Shown: positions 1-7,376 of the stretch, in pieces
Layout of the letters: each line of letters opens with the position of its first letter
Position numbering within the stretch: the first letter of the stretch is position 1
NCBI GenBank assembly: GCA_964512045.1
Contig: CAZEJK010000130.1
Span: 1 to 14,552 of the forward strand
Direction: 5' to 3'
Origin: CAZEJK01 sp964512045
GTDB lineage: Bacteria; Acidobacteriota; Thermoanaerobaculia; Thermoanaerobaculales; Sulfomarinibacteraceae
Length of the DNA: 14,552 bases
Program-made: the position numbers and the translations under genes
The notes under the pieces: generated by a model
Told to the model about the DNA's origin: nothing
The model's database searches: none
Seen by the model: the letters and a program-made list of their open reading frames with translations, nothing else

Positions 1-57
1 TGAACAAAGCTCGCTACCAAAGCTGCCTCGCCGGGGGCCGCGGGCCGGCCTCCGGAT

Positions 58-95
58 GGCCGGGGCCAGGACCGGGACCAGGGCCGGGTCCGGGC
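58..95. repeat. Short tandem repeat of a GGNCCN-type hexamer
   Basis: About six head-to-tail hexamers (GGCCGG, GGCCAG, GACCGG, GACCAG, GGCCGG, GTCCGG) lie just downstream of the OrfB remnant. On the minus strand one frame would read as alternating Pro-Gly. It is a small degenerate minisatellite in apparently non-coding DNA, and no gene is visible in 1-140. Confidence 0.7.
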
Positions 96-140
96 TGAGG
101 CGTCGTCGCTCCTGCCACGCCTGCTCGTCTCGATTGCCCC

Positions 141-263
141 TCACGCCGCGAGCGCGTGCACCTCCGCTGGCTTGCGCATCCCCAGCGTCGTGTGCGGACG
201 ACGCGTGTCGTACAGCTCGACCGCCTGCGCCACCGCCCGACGAGCCTGTCCTCTGCTCCGAAA
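141..263 (-). pseudogene. IS3-family transposase OrfB, C-terminal fragment
   Basis: The last ~40 residues of an IS3-type integrase (OrfB) survive. The segment runs from about ARRAVAQAVELYDTRRPH to TLGMRKPAEVHALAA and ends at a TGA at 141-143. This is the usual end of the rve integrase core, where the RRPH motif follows the last catalytic helix. All DDE residues lie in the deleted part. It sits in a different frame from the OrfA remnant just upstream, which is normal for IS3, but here the join is a deletion scar rather than the slippage site. An open frame reaches back to 380, but its first half is simply OrfA read out of frame. Confidence 0.75.
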
Positions 264-567
264 AGTGCTCGAAGTGTGCCCTCGACAGCAAGCCGTCCAT
301 ATATGCTTTCGCCAGACTGCTCTCCAGCTCCCGCACCCGATCCTCCAGCTCCTTGATCCTTCCAGGCTCGTCTGGTGCATTTACGCGGACCGCCTTCCTC
401 AGTAGCTCTCCCTTCCCATACTGCCGCATCCACCGTCGCACTGTCGTGCAGTCCTTGACCCCGTACGCCCGCGCCGCCTCGTGCGCACTACGAAGCCGAC
501 CCGACGCTACCTTGCCCACAAGGACTTGCTTGAGCGCCTCGCTGTATCGAGTCTCTGTCCCTGACAC
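250..567 (-). pseudogene. IS3-family transposase OrfA, N-terminal part
   Basis: The reading frame opens at a GTG at 567, with a Shine-Dalgarno-like GGAGG about 8 nt upstream on the minus strand. It encodes a DNA-binding subunit of an IS3-type transposase: residues ~7-52 form the helix-turn-helix (RYSEALKQVLVGKVASG, then AYGVKDCTTVRRWM) and ~68-100 form a leucine-zipper coiled coil (GRIKELEDRVRELESSLAKA). After about residue 105 the similarity to the family stops. The frame stays open to the left edge of the window, but only as Gly/Pro/Arg-rich low-complexity sequence, so the true OrfA end and the programmed frameshift region have been deleted. OrfA from its start to the junction is intact, so a DNA-binding fragment could still be made. 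The end coordinate is approximate. Confidence 0.72.
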
Positions 568-586
568 CTCGGTCGCCTCCTTCCAA

Positions 587-609
587 TGACAACCTATGTC
601 AGGACGACA
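587..609. repeat. Candidate terminal repeat of the IS3 remnant (orfA side)
   Basis: Read on the minus strand the sequence begins TGTCGTCCTGACATAGG and lies just upstream of the OrfA ribosome-binding site. It contains a small dyad, TGACA-5-TGTCA at 587-601. IS3 elements start with TG and often carry a sequence of this kind at the orfA end. The opposite end was not found, so this is a position-based call. Confidence 0.4.
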
Positions 610-751
610 CCCATCTTGGAAGACGGGATGCGGCTGTCGGCAACGGTTCCGGGGCCAACGCCGGGTTGTGACGGCGTCACTCCTGCGAGCGAGACTGGGC
701 GGTTGGTGGAGCTTGCGGCCATGGCGAACTGCTGAGGGCTGTGTGGCCGCG

Positions 752-1138
752 TCAGGAGCCCACGTGCTCGGCGCCAGGAAGTCGTGAGGCCTTCGTGTCA
801 AAGGTGGCGAAAGGGAGCTGACGATGACTGCGCGCCAGCTCGAGTGCCAGGCAGTCGGCGAAGTCGGCCGACGAGTGCTGGTACGTCGCGATGGCGGCCT
901 TGACGATCGTCACGTCCTGGAGGATGAAGTCGCGGCTGTCGGCGAGGCGTTGCAGCATCACCAGGAGCTGGGGCTTGCTCCATCCGTAGACTGCGGAGAG
1001 AACCCAGACTGTCTCGACCAGGACAATGGTCGACACCCAGAGCGGCCCTCGCGCCAGGAGTGCTTCGGCGTTTCGGGTTTGCTCCGGGTCGTCGGCGGTC
1101 AACAGCCTGACCACGACGTTGGTGTCAATCGCGGCCAT
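752..1138 (-). CDS. vapC: PIN-domain toxin (VapC-like ribonuclease)
   Basis: A 128-residue PIN-domain protein. VapC-type toxins are Mg2+-dependent RNases that stop translation by cleaving tRNA or rRNA. The acidic active-site positions are visible: D5 in AIDTNVVVRLL, E42 in LVETVWVL, D92/D95 in ADFADCLALE, and D114 in ATFDTKASRLPG. The length matches the family. The start ATG at 1138 lies inside the end of the upstream antitoxin gene (14-nt overlap), which points to translational coupling and a type II toxin-antitoxin operon. No frameshift or lost catalytic residue is seen, so it looks functional. The cellular target cannot be read from the sequence. The stretch 602-751 downstream holds no gene I can support. 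Confidence 0.9.
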   Translation of the reverse strand: MAAIDTNVVVRLLTADDPEQTRNAEALLARGPLWVSTIVLVETVWVLSAVYGWSKPQLLVMLQRLADSRDFILQDVTIVKAAIATYQHSSADFADCLALELARSHRQLPFATFDTKASRLPGAEHVGS

Positions 1139-1406
1139 GTCGGCTCCGCACCGCCTTGAGGACGCCCTCCTTCATCTCATCGACCGATGCCGGCTCGGCC
1201 CGCCTGGACAGTGGCCCGATGGCTGCCACCGCCTGGCGGATATCCTGCAGATCGTACGTGCGCGCGGGCTCGACGATGATGTTGCCGGCATCGTCGATCC
1301 GCCAGAGGAGTGAGTCGCCAGCGCTCACGCCGAGCATCCGGCGGATCGGCTGCGGCAGCGTCAGCTGCTGCTTACTTGTGAGCTTCGTCTCGGCGATTGT
1401 CTTCAT
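1125..1406 (-). CDS. vapB: AbrB/SpoVT-type antitoxin of the PIN toxin pair
   Basis: A 93-residue protein with an N-terminal swapped-hairpin AbrB DNA-binding domain, residues ~4-48. It contains TSKQQLTLPQPIRRMLGV and AGDSLLWRIDDAGNIIVEPA, the usual SKGQ-type lead, then IR..LGV..GD. The C-terminal ~45 residues (QDIRQAVAAIG to SVDEMKEGVLKAV) would wrap the toxin. The start ATG at 1406 has AAGGAG 7 nt upstream. It precedes and overlaps the PIN toxin gene, the standard antitoxin-first order. It probably represses its own promoter through the palindromic repeats immediately upstream, as AbrB-type antitoxins do. The symbol vapB is by partner and family rather than close sequence identity. Confidence 0.88.
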   Translation of the reverse strand: MKTIAETKLTSKQQLTLPQPIRRMLGVSAGDSLLWRIDDAGNIIVEPARTYDLQDIRQAVAAIGPLSRRAEPASVDEMKEGVLKAVRSRHGRD

Positions 1407-1424
1407 TCTTCTACTCCTTCTTGC

Positions 1425-1445
1425 TAAGGTAAGGTATTTACCTTA
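1425..1445. promoter_or_regulatory. Operator-like repeats upstream of the antitoxin gene
   Basis: Three copies of the 7-mer TAAGGTA lie here. One is at 1425-1431 and one at 1430-1436, both on the plus strand. An inverted copy at 1439-1445 forms a perfect 16-bp palindrome with the second (TAAGGTATTTACCTTA, 1430-1445). The block is AT-rich in a GC-rich region and ends 19 bp before the antitoxin start. On the minus strand TTGCAG, a 17-nt spacer and TACCTT could be a weak promoter overlapping it. Autorepression by the antitoxin, alone or with toxin, is the natural reading. Confidence 0.7.
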
Positions 1446-1539
1446 AACCTGCAAGGGAAAGGTGGAGGAGACGCCCGATACCACGAGGGTCACACTGCGT
1501 GCCACTGTGACGTGGATCTCGGCGTTCGGACGTTTCCTC

Positions 1540-2631
1540 TCAGGTCGAGTGGGTCACCGAGATGACGACGATGGCCATGTCGTCGCTGGCCGGCGCACCG
1601 TGGCGGAACCGCTCCACGCCGGCGATGAGGTGCTGGAGGATGTCCTGGGTGGTGCAGCTCGCGGTGTCCAGCTCGGCGAGGAGCCGCTTCGGCGCGTCAT
1701 ATCCGTACAGCTCGCCGTCGCGGTTCTGAGCTTCGGGGACCCCGTCGGTGAACAGCACGATGGTGTCGCCGCCCGCCAGGGCGACGGTTGCCGACTCGTA
1801 GTCAGCGTCCTCGCGGATGCCGAGCGGTAGACGTGATCCGGGTGACGAAAGGTAGGCTGTGCCGGTATCGGTGCGATGGAGCGGCTCGCACAGCCCGGCG
1901 TTGGAAAATGCGAGGGTTCGGGCCTCGGGGTCGAGCACCATCAGGCACAACGACGTGAACATCCGCCGGCCCAGCTTGTGGTAGATGGAGCGGTTGAGGT
2001 TGTCCATGATCTCTTCGATCGACCCTGCCTGGCGGGCGCGGGAGAACACCATGCCGTCGGACATCACTGCGTTCATGGCCGCGTGCATGCCTTTGCCAGC
2101 GACGTCCGCGACCACGATGCCCAGACGTCGGGGCTCTCCCTCGAGCCAGAAGGTGTCGTAGAAGTCGCCGCCAACGCCGAAGGCCGGGATCCACGCCCAG
2201 GCGATGTCGAAGCCCGCCAGGTCCGGCGGCACCTGCGGCATGATCGCCAACTGCGCGTCGTGCGCCGCCGTCAGCTGGGCCCTCATCCGCACGCTGCGCA
2301 GCCGTGCCTGGTAGATCGCCAGGCCCGCCGCGCCGATACCGGCCAGGGCCAGGAGGCGGAACCACCAGGTACCCCAAAAGGGTGGTGTCACCCTGATCGC
2401 GAGCGAGGTCGGCTTCGGGTTCCAGACGCCGTCACTGTTGGCGCCGCGCACGCTGAACACGTACTGTCCAGGACGGAGGTCGGTGAACGTCGTGAACCGT
2501 CGATCGGCGCCGACCCGGACCCAGGCGTCGCTGAAGCCCTCCATGCGGTAGGCGTAGAGGTTCTTGCTGGGGTTGGTGTAGTGCAGTGCGGCGAACTCGA
2601 TCGTGAGCACGTCATCGTCGTGGGAGAGCAC
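1540..2631 (-). CDS. C-terminal part of a broken sensor: Y_Y_Y domain, membrane helix, SpoIIE/RsbU-type phosphatase
   Basis: A 363-codon open frame. Residues ~8-80 are a Y_Y_Y immunoglobulin-like domain (EFAALHYTNPSKNLYAYRME, GFSDAW). A membrane helix follows at ~88-107 with a short linker helix, and ~138-360 is a PP2C-like serine phosphatase of the SpoIIE/RsbU kind. Catalytic motifs are intact: GVGGDFYD (152-159), VADVAGKGMHAAM, LFTDGVPEAQ and SDDMAIVV (349-356). Such phosphatases usually act on anti-sigma-factor antagonists. In intact relatives the Y_Y_Y domain follows a long periplasmic beta-propeller. Here that propeller is almost wholly missing, and its N-terminal start lies just upstream in another frame. 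The GTG at 2631 is an open-frame limit, not a convincing start: no ribosome-binding site or signal peptide was seen. Probably part of a pseudogene. Confidence 0.8.
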   Translation of the reverse strand: MLSHDDDVLTIEFAALHYTNPSKNLYAYRMEGFSDAWVRVGADRRFTTFTDLRPGQYVFSVRGANSDGVWNPKPTSLAIRVTPPFWGTWWFRLLALAGIGAAGLAIYQARLRSVRMRAQLTAAHDAQLAIMPQVPPDLAGFDIAWAWIPAFGVGGDFYDTFWLEGEPRRLGIVVADVAGKGMHAAMNAVMSDGMVFSRARQAGSIEEIMDNLNRSIYHKLGRRMFTSLCLMVLDPEARTLAFSNAGLCEPLHRTDTGTAYLSSPGSRLPLGIREDADYESATVALAGGDTIVLFTDGVPEAQNRDGELYGYDAPKRLLAELDTASCTTQDILQHLIAGVERFRHGAPASDDMAIVVISVTHST

Positions 2632-2956
2632 CAGCTCGTCGGGTGCCGACCCAGAGCCGGCCGTCGCCGTCCTCGTACAGCGCCTTGAGCTCGTTGTAGC
2701 TCAGCGACAGCGGGTCGTCAGGCACGTGCCGGTGCACCGTGAACCGGTAGCCGTCGAACTGGTTGAGACCGTTCTCGGTGGCAAACCACATGAACCCCGT
2801 GCGGTCCTGGACGATGCGCTCGACAATGCTCTGTGACAGGCCCTGGTCGAGCGAGAGCGTGTCGAACTCGATCGCGTCGCCGCCCGCAGCGACGCCCGGC
2901 AGCACGCCAACAAGAGCGGCCAGAGCGGTTCGCCGGAGAGCGTGACCGAGGCGCAT
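2612..2956 (-). pseudogene. N-terminal part of the same sensor: signal peptide and first propeller repeats
   Basis: From the ATG at 2956 the frame gives a signal peptide (MRLGHALRRTALAALVGVLP, then GVAAGG). It then gives the opening of a two-component-regulator propeller: LDQGLSQSIVERIVQDRTGF with MWFATENGLNQFDGY, and a second repeat starting YEDGDGRLWVGT. Intact proteins carry about a dozen or more such repeats; here the frame runs into TGA at 2612 after RRAGALPRR. The Y_Y_Y/phosphatase part follows at once in a different frame, so one gene has suffered an internal deletion plus frameshift near 2620-2640. No good Shine-Dalgarno precedes 2956. The frame also extends to a GTG at 2989, but the ATG places the signal peptide correctly. 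Confidence 0.78.
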
Positions 2957-2970
2957 GGTACTGACAATAG

Positions 2971-2982
2971 TACGACGTCGTA
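2971..2982. promoter_or_regulatory. Perfect 12-bp palindrome upstream of the sensor gene
   Basis: TACGACGTCGTA is a perfect palindrome that starts 15 bp upstream of the sensor ATG. It partly overlaps a second dyad, GTACT-6-AGTAC, at 2958-2973. On the minus strand the neighbouring TACTAT could be a -10 element. A dimeric regulator site is plausible, but no known consensus was matched. Confidence 0.4.
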
Positions 2983-3006
2983 TCTGCACTCTTGGAGCCG
3001 CTGTCG

Positions 3007-3912
3007 TCAGCTACCGGGAGGCGCTTCGATCGGAGGAAACGCCTCGTGCATCGTGCACCTGTACGAATGCGTCCTGATTCCCTTCTCCTGCATGGCGATG
3101 ATGAGCTGGGTGCGCATCATGTTCTTCAGAGCCCAGGCATCCGTGGGGTTTGGAGCCCAGGCTGCCAGCCAGCACTTGTACCCCTCTTTCGACATCTCCA
3201 TGACCCAGAACCCGGGCTCCAGCTCCATCGAGAATGGGCTTTGCGAAGCGATGTCCAGAGCGAGCTGCTTGACCTCGTTCACGTCAGCTGAGTAGTCCAC
3301 CCAGAACTCGATCCAGGCCCACTGAAAGCTGTCGACCAGCGAGTAGTTCAAGAAGTCCTTCTGGAGCATGCTGCAGTTGGAGATGACGTACCGTCGCCAA
3401 TCCCACACTCTCACTGTCGTATGCGTCAGCGAGATGTCCTCCACGGTACCGAAATGATCGTCGACGAACAGAGTGTCGCCTATGTGCAACAGGTCTGAGA
3501 GGGACAGGACCATGCCGCTGATCACGTTCTCCACGAACGGCTTGGCCGCGATGCCGACAATTACGGCGCCGGCGGCGGAGAGGATGGAGACAACGGTCTG
3601 CGGCGTCTCCCCTAGGAACGGGAACAGCAAGGCGGCCATCCAGACGACTGCGGCCGCGATGAACAGCACGCGCCGGATGACACTGAACTGACCGCCGATG
3701 CTCTCCACCGACATGGCCTTGGCTTCCGCGCCGAAGTTCTCGATCGGGGTCTTCGTGCGAACGGGTATGAAGAGGCTCTTCTTCTTGACGTTCTTGATCT
3801 GCTGGTTCTCGACTCTGTCGAGAAACGCTCGCATCACGAAGTAGATGACGAATCCACCAAGGAAGACCGAGAGCAGGTAGATGAGTCGCGGTGTGACGAC
3901 GAGCAGATCCAT
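3007..3912 (-). CDS. MscS-family mechanosensitive ion channel
   Basis: About 301 residues from the ATG at 3912. An N-terminal helix (LLVVTPRLIYLLSVFLGGFV) is followed by a basic loop, a second helix (VLFIAAAVVWMAALLFPFLG) and the pore-lining TM3 (ILSAAGAVIVGIAAKPFVEN). The MscS beta domain follows (GMVLSLSDLLHIGDTLFVDD, then TVEDISLTHTTVRVWDWRRY) and then a C-terminal alpha/beta domain. Such channels open under membrane tension to release solutes on osmotic downshock. The frame extends to a TTG at 3942. I prefer 3912 because GAGGAG at 3922-3927 is spaced 9 nt from it; the ATG at 3921 touches that motif. It lies 51 nt upstream of the broken sensor on the same strand and about 165 nt after thrA. 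No gene was seen between 3943 and 4076. Confidence 0.88.
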   Translation of the reverse strand: MDLLVVTPRLIYLLSVFLGGFVIYFVMRAFLDRVENQQIKNVKKKSLFIPVRTKTPIENFGAEAKAMSVESIGGQFSVIRRVLFIAAAVVWMAALLFPFLGETPQTVVSILSAAGAVIVGIAAKPFVENVISGMVLSLSDLLHIGDTLFVDDHFGTVEDISLTHTTVRVWDWRRYVISNCSMLQKDFLNYSLVDSFQWAWIEFWVDYSADVNEVKQLALDIASQSPFSMELEPGFWVMEMSKEGYKCWLAAWAPNPTDAWALKNMMRTQLIIAMQEKGIRTHSYRCTMHEAFPPIEAPPGS

Positions 3913-4076
3913 GTTGGCCATCTCCTCAGGCACGCGAGACAATCTCTCGTGGAAACCTCACGCGTACAGTGTCCATTGGTGGTCTCTGCAGCCGAGCCTA
4001 CCGACAGACGCCAGGCTCATGGTACTGGAGACGATCGAGCTGCTCCAAACGGACGGGGTAGCGGCAGCCGGCGACG

Positions 4077-6533
4077 TCAGCGACCCCGAAGCATCCCCTG
4101 AGCGTGGAGGATGTCTGCAAGCACACCGGCGGCGGTGACCTCGGGGCCGGCGCCGGGGCCGCGGATGACGAGGGGGCGGGTCGGGTAGCGTCGGGTAGTG
4201 AACGCGACCATGTTGTCGGTGCCGCTGAGGCTGGCCACTGGATGCTCTGGCGGAATCTCCTCGAGCCGCACCGTGGCGTGGCCGTTCGCGAAGGTGGCCA
4301 GGTAGGCCAACCGGTTGCCGTGCTTCCGGGCCTCGTGCCAGCGTCGGGCGATTGCCGCATCGTGGGCTGCAAGCCGATCCCACCAGCTCGACTCGTCGAG
4401 CTCGAACAGCTTCGGGTCGTCGAGGAACGGTTGTGCCTGGACCGCCTCCGGCTCGAGGTCAAAGCCGGCGGTTCGTGCCAGGATCAGGAGCTTGCGGACC
4501 ACATCCTGTCCAGCGAGGTCGTCGCGGGGGTCCGGCTCGGTCATGCCGAGCTGCAGGGCGTCACGGACTGCGGCGGACAGGGCTTCGCCTGCGTCCATGC
4601 GGTCGCAGAGATGGGCGAGGGTGCCGGAGAGCACACCCTCGATCCGGAGCACACGATCACCCGTGCGGATGAGATCGCCGAGGGTGCAGAGCACCGGGAG
4701 ACCGGCGCCGACCGTGGCCTCGATCCGAAGCGGCGCGGTAGCTGCGGCCTCGAAGTACCGACGGTAGTCGGCGAGCGGTCCCGCGAATGGCACCTTGTTG
4801 GCGCTGACCACGGCGACTCCGGCCTCGAGCAGCTCGCAGTAATGCGCCGCCAGGGCGTGTCCGGCGGTGCAGTCCACCACGATCCGTGCGGCGGCAGGAT
4901 GGTCGATGGCGCAGGCGACGAGGTCGTCCAGCGCGCCGTTCGGCTCTGCCGTGATCCGCTCGCGCCAGCTACCGGTTTGCAGGCCCTCGGGCTCGAGCCA
5001 GGCGCCGCTCGAGCGCGCAATGCCGATCACACGGGGCGCTTCGGGTAGCCGCTGGAGCTCGTCGAGCACCGCAGCGCCGACTCGGCCGGTGCCGACCACG
5101 ACCACGGCGCTGACTGGCTGACGTGGTGTGAAGAACGCCCGGTGGATGCCGCGTACCGCAGGAGCGGCCGCGTCCGTTCGCACCACGAGAGAGATGTTGC
5201 GCTCTGACGACCCCTGAGCGATGGCGACGACGTTGACCCCATGGGCGCCGAGCACACCGAACACGCGGCCGGCGAGGCCGGGGGTACGGGCCATGGCCTC
5301 TCCCACAACAGCCACGATCGACAGGTCCTCCTCCACGATCAGCGGGTTCACGAGGCCGGCGTGCTCCTCCAGGGTGAACTCGGTGGTGATCGCCGTTCGC
5401 GCAACCTCGACATCGCCGGGATCGACGGCGAAGCAGATCGAGTGCTCGCTCGAGCTCTGAGAGATGAGGATGACGTTGACCTCGGCCCGCGCCAGGGCGG
5501 AGAACAGCCGTGCGGCGATGCCGGGGACGCCCACCATGCCGTCGCCTTCCAGGCGGAGGAGGGCGACCCGCTCGATCGACGAGATCCCGCGGACCGGACC
5601 GTTCTCGTAAGCCTCCGGGCGGTCGTCGGTCACCAGTGTTCCCGGCGCCTCCGGATGGAACGTGTTGCGAATCTCGAGCGGTACGCCAGCCGAGCGCGCG
5701 GGATGCACGGTGGGTGGGAACACGACCTTGGCGCCGAAGTGGGAGAGCTCAGCGAGCTCGTCGTAGCTGATGGACTGCAGGGGGAAGGCCTCTGCAACCA
5801 GACGGGGGTCGGCGCTCATGACGCCGCTGACGTCGGTCCAGAGCTCCACCGCATCGGCCGCAAGGGCGGCGCCCAGCAGGGCGGCGGTGTAGTCCGAGCC
5901 GCCGCGCCCGAGGGTTGTCGTTGCGCCCGCTGGCGTCGCCGCGAGAAAGCCAGTCACGACAGGGGTAACTGCCCTGTTGCCGAGGGCGGTACGGATCCGG
6001 GAGCTGCTGGTGTCGACGTCGACCCGGGCAGCGCCGAAGTGATCGTCACTGACGATCAGCTCGCGGCTGTCCAGCGCCTGTGCTTCGATGCCGGCGGCGC
6101 GCAGTGCGGCCGCCACGATCGGCGCGGACATTCTCTCTCCGCAGCCGGCGACGGCGTCGCGTGTCCGACCGGAGCACTCGCGGACAAGGGAGATTCCGTG
6201 CAGGAGGTTCCGCAGCTCGCTGGTCACCCGTTCCAGCGCCGCCTGGACGGACTCGAGCTGAGCCTCGGCAGCCAGGGCTCGTGCCACGGTGGCGTGCTGG
6301 TGGTGGAGCTGGTCTATGGTCTGCTGCCAGCCGCCGTCGGTCGCTGCGGCGTCGGCCACATCGAGGAGCGTGTCGGTGACTCCGGCCATCGCGGAGACGA
6401 CGACCACGACCCGTGCCTGTCGGGTCCGGTCGGCGACGACTGAGGCTGCCTGGCGGATGGCCTCCGCGTCTGCCAGTGAGGAGCCGCCGAACTTGAGGAT
6501 GCGGAGCGGAGCTGTGCTGGTGTTGGAGCTCAT
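4077..6533 (-). CDS. thrA: Bifunctional aspartate kinase / homoserine dehydrogenase I
   Basis: 818 residues, the normal length for the fused enzyme, which phosphorylates aspartate and later reduces aspartate semialdehyde to homoserine (threonine/methionine pathway). Kinase domain ~10-300: LKFGGSSLADAEAIRQAA (13-30), LGRGGSDYTAALLGAALAAD (208-227), WTDVSGVMSADPR. Two ACT regulatory domains ~319-395 and ~402-470 (MVGVPGIAARLFSALARAEV and a second copy around RVFGVLGAHGVNVVAIAQGS) suggest threonine feedback. Homoserine dehydrogenase ~476-818: Rossmann motif VVVVGTGRVG, SANKVPFAG, GVLSGTLAHL, EPDPRDDLAGQDVVRKLLIL, and terminal RGPGAGPEVTAAGVLADIL. The ATG at 6533 puts the kinase lysine motif where expected; the ribosome-binding site is weak. 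It starts 21 nt after the upstream MBL-fold gene, so it is probably co-transcribed. thrB and thrC are not in the window. Confidence 0.97.
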   Translation of the reverse strand: MSSNTSTAPLRILKFGGSSLADAEAIRQAASVVADRTRQARVVVVVSAMAGVTDTLLDVADAAATDGGWQQTIDQLHHQHATVARALAAEAQLESVQAALERVTSELRNLLHGISLVRECSGRTRDAVAGCGERMSAPIVAAALRAAGIEAQALDSRELIVSDDHFGAARVDVDTSSSRIRTALGNRAVTPVVTGFLAATPAGATTTLGRGGSDYTAALLGAALAADAVELWTDVSGVMSADPRLVAEAFPLQSISYDELAELSHFGAKVVFPPTVHPARSAGVPLEIRNTFHPEAPGTLVTDDRPEAYENGPVRGISSIERVALLRLEGDGMVGVPGIAARLFSALARAEVNVILISQSSSEHSICFAVDPGDVEVARTAITTEFTLEEHAGLVNPLIVEEDLSIVAVVGEAMARTPGLAGRVFGVLGAHGVNVVAIAQGSSERNISLVVRTDAAAPAVRGIHRAFFTPRQPVSAVVVVGTGRVGAAVLDELQRLPEAPRVIGIARSSGAWLEPEGLQTGSWRERITAEPNGALDDLVACAIDHPAAARIVVDCTAGHALAAHYCELLEAGVAVVSANKVPFAGPLADYRRYFEAAATAPLRIEATVGAGLPVLCTLGDLIRTGDRVLRIEGVLSGTLAHLCDRMDAGEALSAAVRDALQLGMTEPDPRDDLAGQDVVRKLLILARTAGFDLEPEAVQAQPFLDDPKLFELDESSWWDRLAAHDAAIARRWHEARKHGNRLAYLATFANGHATVRLEEIPPEHPVASLSGTDNMVAFTTRRYPTRPLVIRGPGAGPEVTAAGVLADILHAQGMLRGR

Positions 6534-6554
6534 CGGTGCTGTCCTGTCGTGTGC

Positions 6555-7376
6555 TCAGTTGTCGGATGGCGGGACCCAAGGGAGGAGCCGGGCAGTCCCT
6601 TGGGTTTGGGTGGTGTGGAGGAGCTCGAGCAGGCCGGCGGCGTCGACCTCCGGTGGCAGGTGCGCCAGCACCAGGCGCTGGCAGCGAAGACGCGGCGCCA
6701 GGTCGAGCCAGTCGGCGAGGTGGCCGTGGCCGGCGAGCCGTGCGGCGACCCGGCGTCCCGGGTCGACAAACGAGCAGTCGACGATCGCAAGGTGCCCAGT
6801 GAGCAGATCGGGATCGGCCACGAACGGCTCCACGGTCGAGTCGCCGGCGAAGATTGCCCACGGCTCAACGCCGCCGGTTTTTGGACCGATCTTCCAGCCG
6901 AGGGAGGGCACGCTGTGACGGATCGGAAACGCGGTGGCCATGCCATCGCCGGTCAAGGCGACCGCGTCTCCCGCCTCGGCCGGAATGACCGCGGACTCCA
7001 GATCCGCGCGCCGGCGAACCGAGCTGAGGTCTGGCCACGCCGTGAGCGCCGCCAACAGCGTGTCGCGGCGTTCCGCTGGCACGATGATCCGCGGCGCCGT
7101 GTCGCCGAAGCGGAGTACCCGCGCCGACAGCCAGGCGATCAGGCCGGCCGAGTGGTCGGCGTGGCAGTGGGTGAGGAGCACGGTCCCTTGGGCGGCGAGC
7201 ACCGGAGAGCACCGGCCCATGTCGACGGCTGCGCCCCACCGCGGCAGCGCCCATGCCGTGGCAAGGGCCGCGGTGGAACGGCCGATGAGGCGATCGCTCC
7301 CCTCCCGCCACTCCAGCTCCCATGGATCCGAGGTGGTGGAGGGGAGCTCGAGCGCCCCATGCGCTGGTTCGCTCAC
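6555..7376 (-). CDS. Metallo-beta-lactamase-fold protein, RNase Z-like
   Basis: 273 residues of the RNase Z-like MBL fold. The metal-binding signature THCHADHSAG (HxHxDH, residues 70-75) is present. So are a later histidine (IRHSVPSLG, H154), the bridging aspartate in FAGDSTVEPF (D179), IVDCSF, and a terminal histidine in LVLAHLPPE (H239). Family members are tRNA 3'-processing endonucleases or phosphodiesterases/hydrolases. I cannot see the exosite arm of true RNase Z, so the substrate is unknown. The start is chosen as the GTG at 7376, because it overlaps the TGA of the upstream dipeptidase (GTGA, 4-nt overlap), indicating translational coupling. The open frame continues upstream to 8123, but that part is only the shadow of the dipeptidase gene. 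thrA follows 21 nt after its stop. Confidence 0.88.
   Translation of the reverse strand: MSEPAHGALELPSTTSDPWELEWREGSDRLIGRSTAALATAWALPRWGAAVDMGRCSPVLAAQGTVLLTHCHADHSAGLIAWLSARVLRFGDTAPRIIVPAERRDTLLAALTAWPDLSSVRRRADLESAVIPAEAGDAVALTGDGMATAFPIRHSVPSLGWKIGPKTGGVEPWAIFAGDSTVEPFVADPDLLTGHLAIVDCSFVDPGRRVAARLAGHGHLADWLDLAPRLRCQRLVLAHLPPEVDAAGLLELLHTTQTQGTARLLPWVPPSDN

Larger units (their letters stand above)
141..609 (-). mobile_element. IS3-family insertion sequence remnant, internally deleted
   Basis: Read on the minus strand, this stretch starts with a terminal-repeat-like sequence, then the N-terminal OrfA coding region, then directly the last ~35-40 codons of OrfB in another frame. The DDE catalytic core of OrfB, normally several hundred bases, is absent, so the element cannot transpose on its own. 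The OrfA part is recognised by its helix-turn-helix (AHEAARAYGVKDCTTVRRWM) and its leucine-rich coiled coil. The OrfB part is recognised by the C-terminal signature ELYDTRRPHTTLGMRKPAEV. The deletion junction lies roughly at 240-275. I could not find the second terminal repeat, so the left boundary (near 141 or further left) is uncertain. Confidence 0.8.

Noticed and set aside
58..95. Tandem hexamers considered as a CRISPR or coding Pro-Gly repeat
   Set aside because: There are no spacers, the units are 6 bp, and there is no supporting start signal. It is a simple minisatellite.
1489..1511. GTCACA...TGTGAC inverted repeat between the sensor and antitoxin genes
   Set aside because: The 6-bp stem with an 11-nt loop and no T-run is too weak to call a terminator or operator.
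1876..2688. 270-residue plus-strand open frame opposite the phosphatase
   Set aside because: The opposite strand carries intact SpoIIE-type phosphatase motifs; this frame has none.
3994..4018. GAGCCT...AGGCTC inverted repeat downstream of thrA
   Set aside because: The 6-bp stem has a 13-nt loop and no T-run. It may be chance.
5241..6443. 400-residue plus-strand open frame opposite thrA
   Set aside because: It is antisense to the kinase half of thrA, which is complete with all motifs. The product is Arg/Gly/His-rich with no recognisable domain, as expected for a shadow frame in GC-rich DNA.
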